A stretch of DNA of 64,000 nucleotides, taken from the NCBI RefSeq assembly GCF_963691685.1, contig NZ_OY829290.1, positions 3,559,501 through 3,623,500 of the forward strand, read 5' to 3'. This document shows positions 33,598-42,669 of the stretch, piece after piece. Both the position numbers and the translations under genes were made by a program. Origin of the DNA: Thalassovita sp. GTDB taxonomy: Bacteria > Pseudomonadota > Alphaproteobacteria > Rhodobacterales > Rhodobacteraceae. The notes under the pieces were generated by a model that made no database searches, had not been told where the DNA came from, and was given only the letters and a program-made list of their open reading frames with translations. Numbering within the stretch: position 1 is the stretch's first letter; each line of letters opens with the position of its first letter.

Positions 33598-35376
33598 ATG
33601 CCTAGCTATACCGCCCCCACCAAGGACCTGCAGTTTGTCCTGCATGACCTGTTGAACGTCAGCCAGTCCGACATCCCCGGCTACAGCGATCTGGAGGCTG
33701 ACTTCACCTCCGCCGTGCTGGAAGAAGCCGGCAAGATCACCTCCGAGGTGCTGGCCCCGCTGAACGTGGTGGGCGACAAAGAAGGCTGTTCGCTGGACAA
33801 CGGTGTTGTGCGCGTGCCGACCGGCTTCCAGGAAGCGTTTGATCAGGTCCGCGAAGGTGGCTGGACCGGCCTGGACATGCCGGAAGAGTTCGGCGGCCAG
33901 GGCCTGCCCTATGTGATGGGCACCGCGGTTGGGGAAATGTTCTCGGCCTCAAACCAGGCCTTCACCATGTATCAGGGCCTGACCCACGGCGCCGCCTCGG
34001 CCATTCTGGCCCACGGCACTGACCAGCAGAAAGAGACCTATCTGCCCAATATGGTCAGCTGTGAATGGACCGGCACCATGAACCTGACCGAACCGCATTG
34101 CGGCACCGATCTGGGCCTGATGCGCACCAAAGCAGAACCGCAGGACGACGGCTCGTTCAAAATCTCCGGCCAGAAGATCTTCATCTCGGCGGGTGAACAT
34201 GAAATGGCCTCCAACATCATCCACCTGGTGCTGGCCAAGATCCCCGGCGGCCCCGAGGGCATCAAAGGCGTGTCGCTCTTCATCGTGCCCAAGTTCATGG
34301 TCAACGAAGACGGCTCTCTCGGCGCACGCAACGGCGTAAGCTGTGGCGCACTTGAAGAGAAAATGGGCATCCACGGCAACTCGACCTGTGTGATGAACTA
34401 TGATGAGGCCACCGGCTACCTGCTGGGCACCGAACACAAGGGCATGCGCGCCATGTTCACCATGATGAACGAGGCCCGTCTGGGCGTTGGCATGCAGGGC
34501 ATGGCCCAGGCCGAAGCCGCCTACCAGAACGCACTGATCTACGCCAAGGACCGCCTGCAGGGCCGTGACGTGACCGGTGTGAAAAACCCCGAAGGCCCCG
34601 CCGATCCGCTGATCGTGCACCCCGACATCCGCCGCAACCTGATGGATCAGAAAAGCTTCGTTGAGGGCGGCCGTGCCTTCCTCCTGTGGGGCGCAATGAT
34701 GATCGACAAGGCGCACCGCAACGGCGACAAAGACGCCGATGGCCTGATCTCACTGCTGACCCCGGTGATCAAAGGCTTCCTCACCGATGAGGGCTACGAC
34801 ATGACCGTGCAGGCCCAGCAGGTCTACGGTGGTCACGGCTACATCGAAGAATGGGGGATGTCCCAGTTCACCCGCGACGCCCGGATCGCCATGATCTACG
34901 AAGGCGCCAACGGCGTTCAGGCGCTGGATCTGGTCGGCCGTAAACTGGCCCAGGACGGTGGCAAGCACGTGATGGCCTTCTTTGATCTGGTCAAGACCTT
35001 CATCAAGGACAACGCCGAAAACGAAGCGCTGAAAGCCGACTTCCTGGAGCCGCTGAAAGCCGCCTCCAAGGATCTGCAGGCGGCCGGTATGTTCTTCATG
35101 CAGAACGGCATGAAAAACCCCAACGCCGCACTCTCGGGTTCCTATGACTTCATGCACCTCTTTGGTCATGTCTGCCTCGGCCTGATGTGGGCTCAGATGG
35201 CCAAAGCCGCGCAGGAAGCGCTGGACGGCGGTGCTTCGGACAAGGCGTTTTATGAAACCAAACTGGCCACCGGCCGCTACTACATGGCCCGCCGCCTGCC
35301 GGCGACCGCCATGCACCTGGCGCGCATCAACACCGGTGCCGACACGGTGATGGCGCTGAACGCCGAACAGTTCTGA
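33598..35376 (+). CDS. Acyl-CoA dehydrogenase, long (about 600 aa) type
   Basis: 592 aa. FAD enzyme for the first step of beta-oxidation. The N-terminal domain is followed by TMNLTEPHCGTDLGLMRTKA, KISGQKIFISAGEH and the C-terminal part with QVYGGHGYIEEWGMSQFTRD and the catalytic Glu in IAMIYEGANGVQALDLVGR. A C-terminal extension (about 470-590) marks the FadE/DmdC-like subfamily. The neighbouring fadA, fadB and GST genes favour fatty acyl-CoA; a methylmercaptopropionyl-CoA (DmdC) role in DMSP breakdown is the main alternative in this group. It follows the MerR gene by 50 bp. Confidence 0.88.
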   Translation: MPSYTAPTKDLQFVLHDLLNVSQSDIPGYSDLEADFTSAVLEEAGKITSEVLAPLNVVGDKEGCSLDNGVVRVPTGFQEAFDQVREGGWTGLDMPEEFGGQGLPYVMGTAVGEMFSASNQAFTMYQGLTHGAASAILAHGTDQQKETYLPNMVSCEWTGTMNLTEPHCGTDLGLMRTKAEPQDDGSFKISGQKIFISAGEHEMASNIIHLVLAKIPGGPEGIKGVSLFIVPKFMVNEDGSLGARNGVSCGALEEKMGIHGNSTCVMNYDEATGYLLGTEHKGMRAMFTMMNEARLGVGMQGMAQAEAAYQNALIYAKDRLQGRDVTGVKNPEGPADPLIVHPDIRRNLMDQKSFVEGGRAFLLWGAMMIDKAHRNGDKDADGLISLLTPVIKGFLTDEGYDMTVQAQQVYGGHGYIEEWGMSQFTRDARIAMIYEGANGVQALDLVGRKLAQDGGKHVMAFFDLVKTFIKDNAENEALKADFLEPLKAASKDLQAAGMFFMQNGMKNPNAALSGSYDFMHLFGHVCLGLMWAQMAKAAQEALDGGASDKAFYETKLATGRYYMARRLPATAMHLARINTGADTVMALNAEQF

Positions 35377-35453
35377 ACGATCTAAACGGGGTGGGCCTTC
35401 GGGCCCGCCCTGCCCCTGTTGGTTGTGACCTCTCTGAGGTCAAGGGAGGACCG

Positions 35454-35666
35454 ATGCCGAAACGTTTTCGCCTGACCCGCCGCATGCCCATCGCGATGAC
35501 CGAGGACGCCTACCGGCGCCTGAAGAGGTTCTCGCAAGAGGCCGGGCTGGACGAGGGCGAGGCGATTTCCTTCCTGTTTGAAAACCTCGACGGGGTAATC
35601 GATGAGGAAAACTTCGGCCATAAACTGCGGCTGTTCAACGCAACGCTGGACGCCCGCAAACGCTAA
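35454..35666 (+). CDS. Small hypothetical protein, ribbon-helix-helix-like
   Basis: 70 aa, basic N-terminus (MPKRFRLTRRMPIAMTEDAY, then RRLKRFSQEAGLDEGEAISF). The beta-strand plus two helices recall ribbon-helix-helix proteins, but the match is weak. GGGAGG lies 5 nt before the ATG, which supports real translation. It sits 77 bp after the acyl-CoA dehydrogenase gene, possibly in the same transcript. Confidence 0.65.
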   Translation: MPKRFRLTRRMPIAMTEDAYRRLKRFSQEAGLDEGEAISFLFENLDGVIDEENFGHKLRLFNATLDARKR

Positions 35667-35705
35667 ATTCTCTGCGGCAGCGCGGGGGAAAATGACGGGA
35701 GAATA

Positions 35706-35902
35706 AGTATTTTTGAAACAGTGAAGCCCTGACGGGGCCCCTTCCCCACAAGCCTGGCTTCAAGATCGAAGGCAGGGAGCGGGAAAGAGGTTTCACCGTT
35801 TACGCCCATCGCCTCTCCAGGCTGTGACGCGCGGTCAGACTAGCCGGTCATGCTTAACAATGTGTTACTGAGCATCAGCAAATTCACTGTTTCAAAAATA
35901 CT
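35706..35902. repeat. Perfect 20-bp inverted repeat enclosing 157 bp
   Basis: AGTATTTTTGAAACAGTGAA (35706-35725) and its exact complement (35883-35902) flank a non-coding stretch between the small protein and the GST gene. A related single arm occurs at 28117-28136. The inside shows no ORF. It could be a miniature element, a paired regulatory site or a long hairpin. Confidence 0.75.
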
Positions 35903-35947
35903 CAAAAAACGACGCAGCCGCAGGCCGCGCGCTTCGGGAGGAAGACC

Positions 35948-36583
35948 ATGACCATCAAACTGCATTGCTTCGGCGAAAGCGGCAATTCCTACAAGGCAGC
36001 CCTGGCGCTGCAGCTCTCCGGCCTCGACTGGGAGCCGGTGTTTGTTGATTTCTTCAACGGCGCTGCGCGCCAGCCGGAGTATCTGGAAAACGTCAACGCC
36101 ATGGGTGAAGCGCCGGTTCTGGTGGATGGTGACCTGAAGCTCAGCCAATCCGGCGTGATCCAGCAATATATCACCGACAAAACCGGCAAATTCGGCGGCA
36201 GCGATGCCGAGAAATACGATGTGCTGCGCTGGGTGCTGTGGGACAATCACAAACTGTCCAGCCAGGCTGGCATGACCCGTTTCCTGATGAACTTCCTGCC
36301 TGAGGACAAGCGCCCGCAACAGGTGATCCCCTTCATGCAGGGCCGCCTGAAGGCCGCCTATGCCGTGCTCGACAAACATCTGGAGGGGCGCGACTGGATC
36401 GTGGGCAATGGCATCACCAATGCCGACATTTCCTGCTGCGGTTACCTCTATTACCCCGAGCCCTTCGGTTTTGACCGCAAGGCGTGGTCCAACATCGACC
36501 GCTGGCTCGACAATATCTCCGGCCTTGAGGGCTGGAAGCCCCCCTATGACCTGATGCCCGGCCATCCTTCGGACCGGGCCTAA
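35948..36583 (+). CDS. Glutathione S-transferase family protein
   Basis: 211 aa. The thioredoxin-like N-domain (KLHCFGESGNSYKAALALQL, APVLVDGDLKLSQSGVIQQY) is joined to a helical C-domain with GRDWIVGNGITNADISCCGY. The Ser/Asn near residues 11-13 is the probable glutathione-activating position. It lies 35 bp upstream of fadA, inside the fatty-acid oxidation cluster, so it may detoxify reactive lipid products or act in a specific acid's catabolism. Confidence 0.85.
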   Translation: MTIKLHCFGESGNSYKAALALQLSGLDWEPVFVDFFNGAARQPEYLENVNAMGEAPVLVDGDLKLSQSGVIQQYITDKTGKFGGSDAEKYDVLRWVLWDNHKLSSQAGMTRFLMNFLPEDKRPQQVIPFMQGRLKAAYAVLDKHLEGRDWIVGNGITNADISCCGYLYYPEPFGFDRKAWSNIDRWLDNISGLEGWKPPYDLMPGHPSDRA

Positions 36584-36618
36584 GCCGCAACCTGATTTCA
36601 CACAGGAGAAGACAAGCG

Positions 36619-37830
36619 ATGAAAGATGTCTTTATCTACGACGCGCTGCGCACCCCGCGTGGCAAGGGCCGCAAGGATGGCTCGCTGCATGAGGTGACCG
36701 CCTCGCGCCTTTCGGCCAATGTGCTGAACGCGCTGAAAGAGCGCAACAATCTGGACGGCCACGCCGTTGAGGATGTGATCTGGGGCAATGCCACCCAGGT
36801 GATGGAACAGGGTGCCTGCCTGGCGCGGACCGCAGTTCTGGCCTCGGACCTGGATGAGCGTATTCCCGGCCTGTCGATCAACCGCTTCTGCGCCTCGGGC
36901 ATGGAGGCGGTGAACCTTGCCGCCAACCAGATCGCTGGCGGCGCAGGCGATGGCTACATCGCTGGTGGTGTTGAGATGATGAGCCGTGTGCCGATGGGCA
37001 GCGACGGCGCGGCTGTGGCGGCGGATCCTTCCGTGGCGATGGACAGCTATTTTGTCCCGCAGGGCATTTCGGCCGATATCATCGCAACCGAATATGGCTT
37101 CACCCGCGATCAGGCCGACGCGCTGGCCGTTGAATCGCAGCGCCGCGCCGCCGCGGCGATGGCCGATGGCCGTTTCGACAAATCGGTGATTGCCGTGAAA
37201 GACGTCAATGGCCTGACCATTCTGGACCGTGACGAATACCCCCGCCCCGGCACCGACATGCAGGCCCTGGGCGCGCTGAAACCGGCGTTCAAGGATCTGG
37301 GTGAAATGATGCCCGGGTTCGACAAGGTGGCCTTGCTGAAATACCCGCATCTGGAAAAGATCAACCACATCCACCACGCCGGCAACTCGTCCGGTATCGT
37401 GGACGGATCCGCAGGTGTACTCTTGGGCAACGAAGAGTTCGGCAAGAAGTTCGGTCTGACACCGCGCGCCCGCATCCGCGCCACCGCCAAAATCGGCACC
37501 GACCCAACCATCATGCTGACCGGCCCGGTCCCTGTGACCGAAAAACTGCTGGCTGACAGCGGCATGTCCATTTCGGACATCGACCTGTTTGAGGTGAACG
37601 AAGCCTTCGCTTCGGTCGTGCTGCGCTTCCAGCAGGCCTTTGACGTGGATCCGTCGCTGGTCAACGTGAACGGCGGCTCTATCGCGCTGGGTCACCCGCT
37701 GGGCGCAACCGGTGCCATCATCATCGGCACCCTGTTGGATGAGCTGGAGCGTCAGGACAAAGAGGTTGGTCTGGCCACCCTCTGCGTGGCCTCCGGCATG
37801 GGCGCCGCCACCGTGATCGAACGTGTGTAA
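36619..37830 (+). CDS. fadA: Acetyl-CoA acyltransferase (3-ketoacyl-CoA thiolase)
   Basis: 403 aa, the last step of beta-oxidation. The nucleophile Cys is in INRFCASGMEAVN, the His in GGSIALGHPLGATGA, and the second Cys in LCVASGMGAATVIE. Length and motifs are full. It is followed after 21 bp by the multifunctional fadB gene, with which it forms a beta-oxidation complex. Confidence 0.92.
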   Translation: MKDVFIYDALRTPRGKGRKDGSLHEVTASRLSANVLNALKERNNLDGHAVEDVIWGNATQVMEQGACLARTAVLASDLDERIPGLSINRFCASGMEAVNLAANQIAGGAGDGYIAGGVEMMSRVPMGSDGAAVAADPSVAMDSYFVPQGISADIIATEYGFTRDQADALAVESQRRAAAAMADGRFDKSVIAVKDVNGLTILDRDEYPRPGTDMQALGALKPAFKDLGEMMPGFDKVALLKYPHLEKINHIHHAGNSSGIVDGSAGVLLGNEEFGKKFGLTPRARIRATAKIGTDPTIMLTGPVPVTEKLLADSGMSISDIDLFEVNEAFASVVLRFQQAFDVDPSLVNVNGGSIALGHPLGATGAIIIGTLLDELERQDKEVGLATLCVASGMGAATVIERV

Positions 37831-37851
37831 CCCAGGGGAAGAGTTGAGATT

Positions 37852-40053
37852 ATGACTGACTTTACCATGAACAAAGATGCCGAGGGCATCGCCACCATCA
37901 CCTGGGACACTCAGGGCAAATCCATGAACGTCATGAATGAGCAGGGGTTTTATGACCTCGACGCTCTGGTCGATGACGCTCTGGCAGATGACGCCGTCAA
38001 AGGCATCATCATCACCTCGGGCAAAGCGGGCTCTTTTGCCGGCGGCATGGACCTGAACGTGATTGCCAAGATGAAGGAAATGGCTGGCGACAGCCCGGAA
38101 CAGGGCTTGTTTGACGGGCTGATGAAAATGCACGGCATCCTGCGCAAGATTGAGCGTGCCGGCATGGACCCCAAGACCAACAAAGGCGGCAAGCCTGTGG
38201 CCTGCGTGATGCCCGGCACCGCGCTTGGCATTGGCTTTGAAATCCCGCTCAGCTGCCACCGCACCTTTGTCGCCAATAACCCCAAAGCCAAGATCGGCCT
38301 GCCAGAAATCATGGTCGGCATCTTCCCCGGCATGGGCGGCACCACCCGTCTGGTGCGCAAGTTGGGGGCCATGGGCGCCTCGCCCTACCTGTTGCAGGGC
38401 AAACAGCTGAACCCCGCCAAGGCCAAAGCGGCCGGTCTGGTGGATGAGGTTTCCGATGATCCGATGGCGGCAGCGCGTGAATGGGTGCTGTCCGAGCCGA
38501 AGATCGTGAAGCCCTGGGATGAGAAGGGCTACAAAATGCCCGGCGGTGCCCCCTATCACCCGGCTGGCTTCCAGACCTTCGTTGGGGCCTCGGCCATGGT
38601 GAACGGCAACACCCAAGGTGCCTTCCCGGCCGCCAAGGCGCTCTTGAGCGCGGTTTATGAAGGGGCATTGGTGCCCTTTGACACCGCCATCAAGATTGAG
38701 GCCCGCTGGTTCACCAACGTGCTGATGAACCCCTCCTCCGCCGCAATGATCCGGTCGCTCTTCATAAATAAGGAAGCGCTGGAAAAAGGCGCCAACCGTC
38801 CCGCCGTTGCCGATGAGACCGTCAAGAAAGTTGGCGTTCTGGGCGCAGGCATGATGGGCGCAGGCATTGCGCTGGTTTCGGCCATGGCCGGTATCGAAGT
38901 GGTGCTGATCGACCAGAAACAAGAGGCCGCGGACAAAGGCAAAGCCTATACCGAGACCTATATGGACAAGGGCATCAAACGCGGCAAAGCCACGGCTGAG
39001 AAGAAAGAGCAAGTGCTTGGCCTAATCACCGCGACCACCGATTATGCTGCCCTCGCTGACGCCGATCTGATCATCGAGGCCGTGTTCGAAGACGTCGGCA
39101 TCAAGGCTGAGGTGACCAAAGCGGTTGAGGCTGTGATCTCGGATGATTGCATCTTTGCCTCCAACACCTCGACCCTGCCGATCACCGGTCTGGCCAAAGC
39201 CTCCAGCCGGCCTGAGCAATTCATCGGCATCCACTTCTTCTCCCCCGTTGAGAAGATGCTGCTGGTCGAGATCATCAAAGGCAAGGAAACCGGCGACCGC
39301 GCGGTGGCCAAGGCGCTGGATTACGTCCGCCAGATCCGCAAGACCCCGATCGTTGTGAATGACGAACGGTTCTTCTACGCCAACCGCTGCATCATCCCCT
39401 ACCTGAACGAAGGTGCGCGGATGGTCACCGAAGGGGTTGCCCCGGCGCTGATCGAAAACGCCGCACGTCAGCTGGGCTTCCCGCTGGGTCCGCTGCAGCT
39501 GATCGATGAGACCTCGCTGGAACTGGGTGTGAAGATCTCCAAAGCGACCAAAGCAGCGATGGGCGATGCCTACCCTGCCGATATGGGGCCAGTGGATGAT
39601 CTGATGTACGCCATGGTCGAAGAGGGCCGTTTGGGCCGTAAATCCGCCGCAGGCTTCTATGCCTATGACGAAAAAGGCAAACGTCAGGGTCTGTGGGAAG
39701 GCTTGGCCGAACGTTGCCCGGTTGCCGCGGATCAGCCCTCGCTGATCGACGTGCAGCACCGTCTGATGTTTGCGCAGGTGCTGGAAGCGGTGAAATCGCT
39801 GGAAGAAGGCGTGCTAGAAGACATCCGCGAAGGCGACGTCGGCGCGATCCTCGGCTGGGGTTTTGCACCTTGGTCCGGCGGCCCGTTTAGCTGGCTCGAC
39901 ATCATCGGCACGCCCTATGCGGCTGAGCGTTGCGCAGAACTGGCCGAGACCTATGGCGATCGCTTCACCCCGCCTGCGCTGCTGAAGGAAATGGGCGACA
40001 AGGGTCAGAGCTTCTACGGTCGGTTTGACAAGGCGGCCGCAAAAGCCGCCTAA
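37852..40053 (+). CDS. fadB: Multifunctional 3-hydroxyacyl-CoA dehydrogenase / enoyl-CoA hydratase
   Basis: 733 aa. The N-terminal crotonase domain (about 1-190) has GKAGSFAGGMDLN with the oxyanion-hole region and IGLPEIMVGIFPGMGGTTRL. The NAD-binding domain begins VKKVGVLGAGMMGAGIALVS (about 323). Dehydrogenase residues are in NTSTLPITGL and FIGIHFFSPVEKMLLVEII. It hydrates and oxidises acyl-CoA intermediates together with FadA. A bidirectional terminator follows. Confidence 0.93.
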   Translation: MTDFTMNKDAEGIATITWDTQGKSMNVMNEQGFYDLDALVDDALADDAVKGIIITSGKAGSFAGGMDLNVIAKMKEMAGDSPEQGLFDGLMKMHGILRKIERAGMDPKTNKGGKPVACVMPGTALGIGFEIPLSCHRTFVANNPKAKIGLPEIMVGIFPGMGGTTRLVRKLGAMGASPYLLQGKQLNPAKAKAAGLVDEVSDDPMAAAREWVLSEPKIVKPWDEKGYKMPGGAPYHPAGFQTFVGASAMVNGNTQGAFPAAKALLSAVYEGALVPFDTAIKIEARWFTNVLMNPSSAAMIRSLFINKEALEKGANRPAVADETVKKVGVLGAGMMGAGIALVSAMAGIEVVLIDQKQEAADKGKAYTETYMDKGIKRGKATAEKKEQVLGLITATTDYAALADADLIIEAVFEDVGIKAEVTKAVEAVISDDCIFASNTSTLPITGLAKASSRPEQFIGIHFFSPVEKMLLVEIIKGKETGDRAVAKALDYVRQIRKTPIVVNDERFFYANRCIIPYLNEGARMVTEGVAPALIENAARQLGFPLGPLQLIDETSLELGVKISKATKAAMGDAYPADMGPVDDLMYAMVEEGRLGRKSAAGFYAYDEKGKRQGLWEGLAERCPVAADQPSLIDVQHRLMFAQVLEAVKSLEEGVLEDIREGDVGAILGWGFAPWSGGPFSWLDIIGTPYAAERCAELAETYGDRFTPPALLKEMGDKGQSFYGRFDKAAAKAA

Positions 40054-40073
40054 AGGCCCCGGTTAAGAACAGC

Positions 40074-40105
40074 AAAACGCGCCTCGAGATCCCGGGGCGC
40101 GTTTT
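40074..40105. terminator. Bidirectional terminator between fadB and the antiporter gene
   Basis: AAAACGCGCC (40074-40083) pairs with GGCGCGTTTT (40096-40105). It serves both convergent genes. Confidence 0.85.
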
Positions 40106-40118
40106 CATTTGAGCAAAT

Positions 40119-41090
40119 CTATCCGGTCCCGGTGGCCATGGTCAGCAGCACCGTCAAATAGATCCCGTAGCACAGCACAAACAGTGCGCCCTCCCGCCGG
40201 CTGACCGTCCAGCGGGTGCGGGCAAACAGCATCAGCACCAGCGACGCCGCCACCAGAACCCAGATATCAAGGCGCATGATCTCAGCCGGGATCTGCATCG
40301 GTTGCACCCAGGCGGTGATGCCTAAGATGCCCAAGATGTTGAAAATATTGCTGCCCAGCACATTGCCCAGAGCCACGTCACCTTCGCCTTTGCGCACGGC
40401 AATCACGGCGGTGGCCAGTTCCGGCATGGAGGTGCCGATCGCCACGATGGTCAGGCCGATCACCGCCTCAGACAGGCCCGCCGCCTCGGCAATGCTGACC
40501 GCGCCAGACACCAAGGCCCGCGCCCCCAGCACCGTCACAACCAACCCCGCCACGGCAATCATCAGCGACGGGCCCAGCGCCAGATCAGACCCCGGCACGG
40601 CCTCTGCTTCGGCCTCATAAACCTCCCCCGAAGGGGAGCCTTGATGCCGCATCTCATACCACAGCGTTGCCGCCAGATAGACGCAGAGGGAAAAGAAGAA
40701 CAGCGCCCCAATCGGCCGTGTGGCTTCGCCGTTCAGGACCACGATCAAACAGGCCGTGGTGGCCGCGATCATCACCAGCCCGTCACGTTGAAACGCCCGT
40801 GGATCCACCGCCACTGGCGCCATCAAGGCCGCAACGCCGAGGATCAACAGGATATTGCCGATGTTGCTGCCAACCACATTGCCCACGGCAATGCCCGAAG
40901 ACCCGGACAAGGCCGCCTGCAGGCTGGTCACCAGTTCCGGGGATGAGGTGCCAAAGCCCACCAGCGTCAGCCCGATCACCATGGGCGACAGGCCAAACCC
41001 CTTGGCGACAGAAACGGACCCGCGCACCAGCATCTCGCCCCCAAGGACAAGCCCAACAAGGCCAAGCAATACCAGCAGCGCCGCAGTCAT
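40119..41090 (-). CDS. Calcium/sodium antiporter, CaCA family (YrbG-like)
   Basis: 323 aa, about ten membrane helices. The two alpha repeats are visible as LTLVGFGTSSPELVTSLQAA with VGNVVGSNIGNILLILG, and LTIVAIGTSMPELATAVIAV with LGNVLGSNIFNILGILG. It exchanges Ca2+ (or K+) for Na+ across the inner membrane. A single gene, convergent with fadB. Confidence 0.92.
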   Translation of the reverse strand: MTAALLVLLGLVGLVLGGEMLVRGSVSVAKGFGLSPMVIGLTLVGFGTSSPELVTSLQAALSGSSGIAVGNVVGSNIGNILLILGVAALMAPVAVDPRAFQRDGLVMIAATTACLIVVLNGEATRPIGALFFFSLCVYLAATLWYEMRHQGSPSGEVYEAEAEAVPGSDLALGPSLMIAVAGLVVTVLGARALVSGAVSIAEAAGLSEAVIGLTIVAIGTSMPELATAVIAVRKGEGDVALGNVLGSNIFNILGILGITAWVQPMQIPAEIMRLDIWVLVAASLVLMLFARTRWTVSRREGALFVLCYGIYLTVLLTMATGTG

Positions 41091-41152
41091 CTGATCACCT
41101 CGTCATTCACACAAGGATCAGCTTAGCCCCTTTTCGCGCCATTGCGAGGGTC

Positions 41153-41719
41153 TTAGCCGCGATAGCCCAGCGCCGCCTCAGCCAGATGGGTGGTCAACTG
41201 GCGCAATTCCTCAAGTGGCATGTCCTTCAGCGCGCCTAGGCGGAAGTTCTTGCGCATCAGCGCCAGGCCAAACAGCACCGCCAGCAGCATCGCCGCGCGT
41301 TCCGCAGCGCGCGGCCCGCCGATGGTGTCGGCCAGCGGATCCGCCATGCCGTTTTGCACCATATCCTGAATGCGTGGCCCCATTTCCGGGTCGATGACAT
41401 TGCTCAGCAACATGGAAAAGGCAGTGGCCGCTTCGCAGTGGTCATCCACCGGATGGGTGAAACTGGCCACCGCAGCTGCCAGCAGGCCATCGCGGTCAGC
41501 CGCCAGCGCCTCCCACGGGGCGACCTCGGCCAATGTGGCCTCAAACAGCCCTTGTTTGCCGCCGAAATAGCGTGACACCAAAGCCGCATCGACACCTGCC
41601 GCACCGGTGATATCGCGCACCGACACATTGGAATAGCCCCGCGTCCAGAACAGCTGGCGCGCCGCAACAAGCAGCTTTTCCCGGGTCGTTGGGGCCTTGG
41701 TCGTGAGTGCCTTGGTCAT
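41153..41719 (-). CDS. TetR-family repressor
   Basis: 188 aa. The N-terminal helix-turn-helix is KLLVAARQLFWTRGYSNVSV, then GVDAALVSRYFGGKQGLFEA. The C-terminal ligand domain is Ala/Leu-rich. It is divergent from an SDR gene, and two TGTCAACA...GTTGACA palindromes lie between them, so it probably represses both genes. The ligand is unknown, perhaps the SDR substrate. Confidence 0.9.
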   Translation of the reverse strand: MTKALTTKAPTTREKLLVAARQLFWTRGYSNVSVRDITGAAGVDAALVSRYFGGKQGLFEATLAEVAPWEALAADRDGLLAAAVASFTHPVDDHCEAATAFSMLLSNVIDPEMGPRIQDMVQNGMADPLADTIGGPRAAERAAMLLAVLFGLALMRKNFRLGALKDMPLEELRQLTTHLAEAALGYRG

Positions 41720-41747
41720 GGGCCATACCTAATAGCGGCAGAAAAAA

Positions 41748-41808
41748 TGTCAACAAGTGTTGACCCCTGCAAAACCCTCCCTATATGAGGTGTCAACAAC
41801 CGTTGACA
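41748..41808. promoter_or_regulatory. Two TetR operators in the tetR-SDR divergent region
   Basis: TGTCAACAAGTGTTGACC (41748-41765) and TGTCAACAACCGTTGACA (41791-41808), centres 43 bp apart, about four helical turns. The first lies next to the tetR start, the second before the SDR start, with TATATG between them as a possible -10 element. Confidence 0.8.
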
Positions 41809-41838
41809 ATCCCTCATCTGACCCGCCAGGAGATCCCC

Positions 41839-42618
41839 ATGGCCAAGAACCTTGCCCTCATCACCGGCGCCTCATCCGGCATCGGAACCGAATTTGCCCG
41901 CTACCACGCTGCCCGGGGCGGTGATCTGGTGATCGCAGCCCGCCGCGAAGCGCCGCTGCAGGCGCTAAAGGCTGAACTGGAGGCCGCACATGGCATCACC
42001 GTCACGGTGATTGCGATGGACGTCGGCTCCTCCGAACAGGCGACCAAACTGTTTGAGGTGATCAAGGCGCAGGGGCTTGAGATCGATGTGCTGATCAACA
42101 ACGCCGGCTTTGGCGGCCACGGCGCCTTCCTTGATCGGGATCTGGCCAAAGATCAGGCGATGATTGACCTCAACGTCTCGGCACTGGTGACACTGGCCCA
42201 TCTGGTCGGCAATGACATGCGCCAGCGTGGCGGCGGTAAGATGCTGCATGTCTCCTCCACCGCCAGCTTCATGCCCGGCCCCTATCAGGCGGTCTATTTC
42301 GCGACCAAAGCCTTCGTCACCTCCTTCAGTCAGGCCATCGACGAAGAGATGCGCAAGGACGGGATCACCTCCACCGCGCTCTGCCCCGGTCTGGTGGCCA
42401 CCGAATTTGTTGAGGCCGCCGATCTGGGTGGCACCGGGCTGGCCAATCAGAAAGCCGCCACGCCGCAGTCCGTCGCCAAATGCGGCTATGACGCGATGGT
42501 CAAAGGCGATCTGATCGCCATCAACGATGGCCGCCTGTCTTTTATGCTGAACTGGATAACCCCTTTCCTGCCACGCCGCCGGATGCTGAAGATGATGGCG
42601 GGCATGCAGACCAAATAA
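41839..42618 (+). CDS. Short-chain dehydrogenase/reductase
   Basis: 259 aa. The NAD(P) site is ALITGASSGIGTEFARYH. NNAG is in DVLINNAGFGGHG, the catalytic Ser in HVSSTASFMPG, and Tyr-x-x-x-Lys in AVYFATKAFVTSF. It is the target gene of the divergent TetR regulator. AGGAG precedes the ATG at 41839. The substrate is not known; the DltE/YqjQ-like tail with many basic residues may contact the membrane. Confidence 0.9.
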   Translation: MAKNLALITGASSGIGTEFARYHAARGGDLVIAARREAPLQALKAELEAAHGITVTVIAMDVGSSEQATKLFEVIKAQGLEIDVLINNAGFGGHGAFLDRDLAKDQAMIDLNVSALVTLAHLVGNDMRQRGGGKMLHVSSTASFMPGPYQAVYFATKAFVTSFSQAIDEEMRKDGITSTALCPGLVATEFVEAADLGGTGLANQKAATPQSVAKCGYDAMVKGDLIAINDGRLSFMLNWITPFLPRRRMLKMMAGMQTK

Positions 42619-42633
42619 GACCACGTGAACGGT

Positions 42634-42660
42634 GAACGCGCCCCAACGCGGGACGCGTTC
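42634..42660 (+). terminator. Hairpin after the SDR gene
   Basis: GAACGCG (42634-42640) pairs with CGCGTTC (42654-42660), lengthened inwards by CCC/GGG with a bulge. The T run is weak. It lies between convergent genes. Confidence 0.6.
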
Positions 42661-42669
42661 CTATTCCGG

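Noticed and set aside
35387..35412. GC-rich hairpin with TTCG loop after the acyl-CoA dehydrogenase gene
   Set aside because: No T run follows, so it cannot be called a terminator; it may only attenuate or protect the transcript.
36598..39012. 804-codon open frame on the minus strand opposite fadA/fadB
   Set aside because: High third-position GC in fadA/fadB creates the open antisense frame; its His/Gly-rich translation is typical of such shadows.
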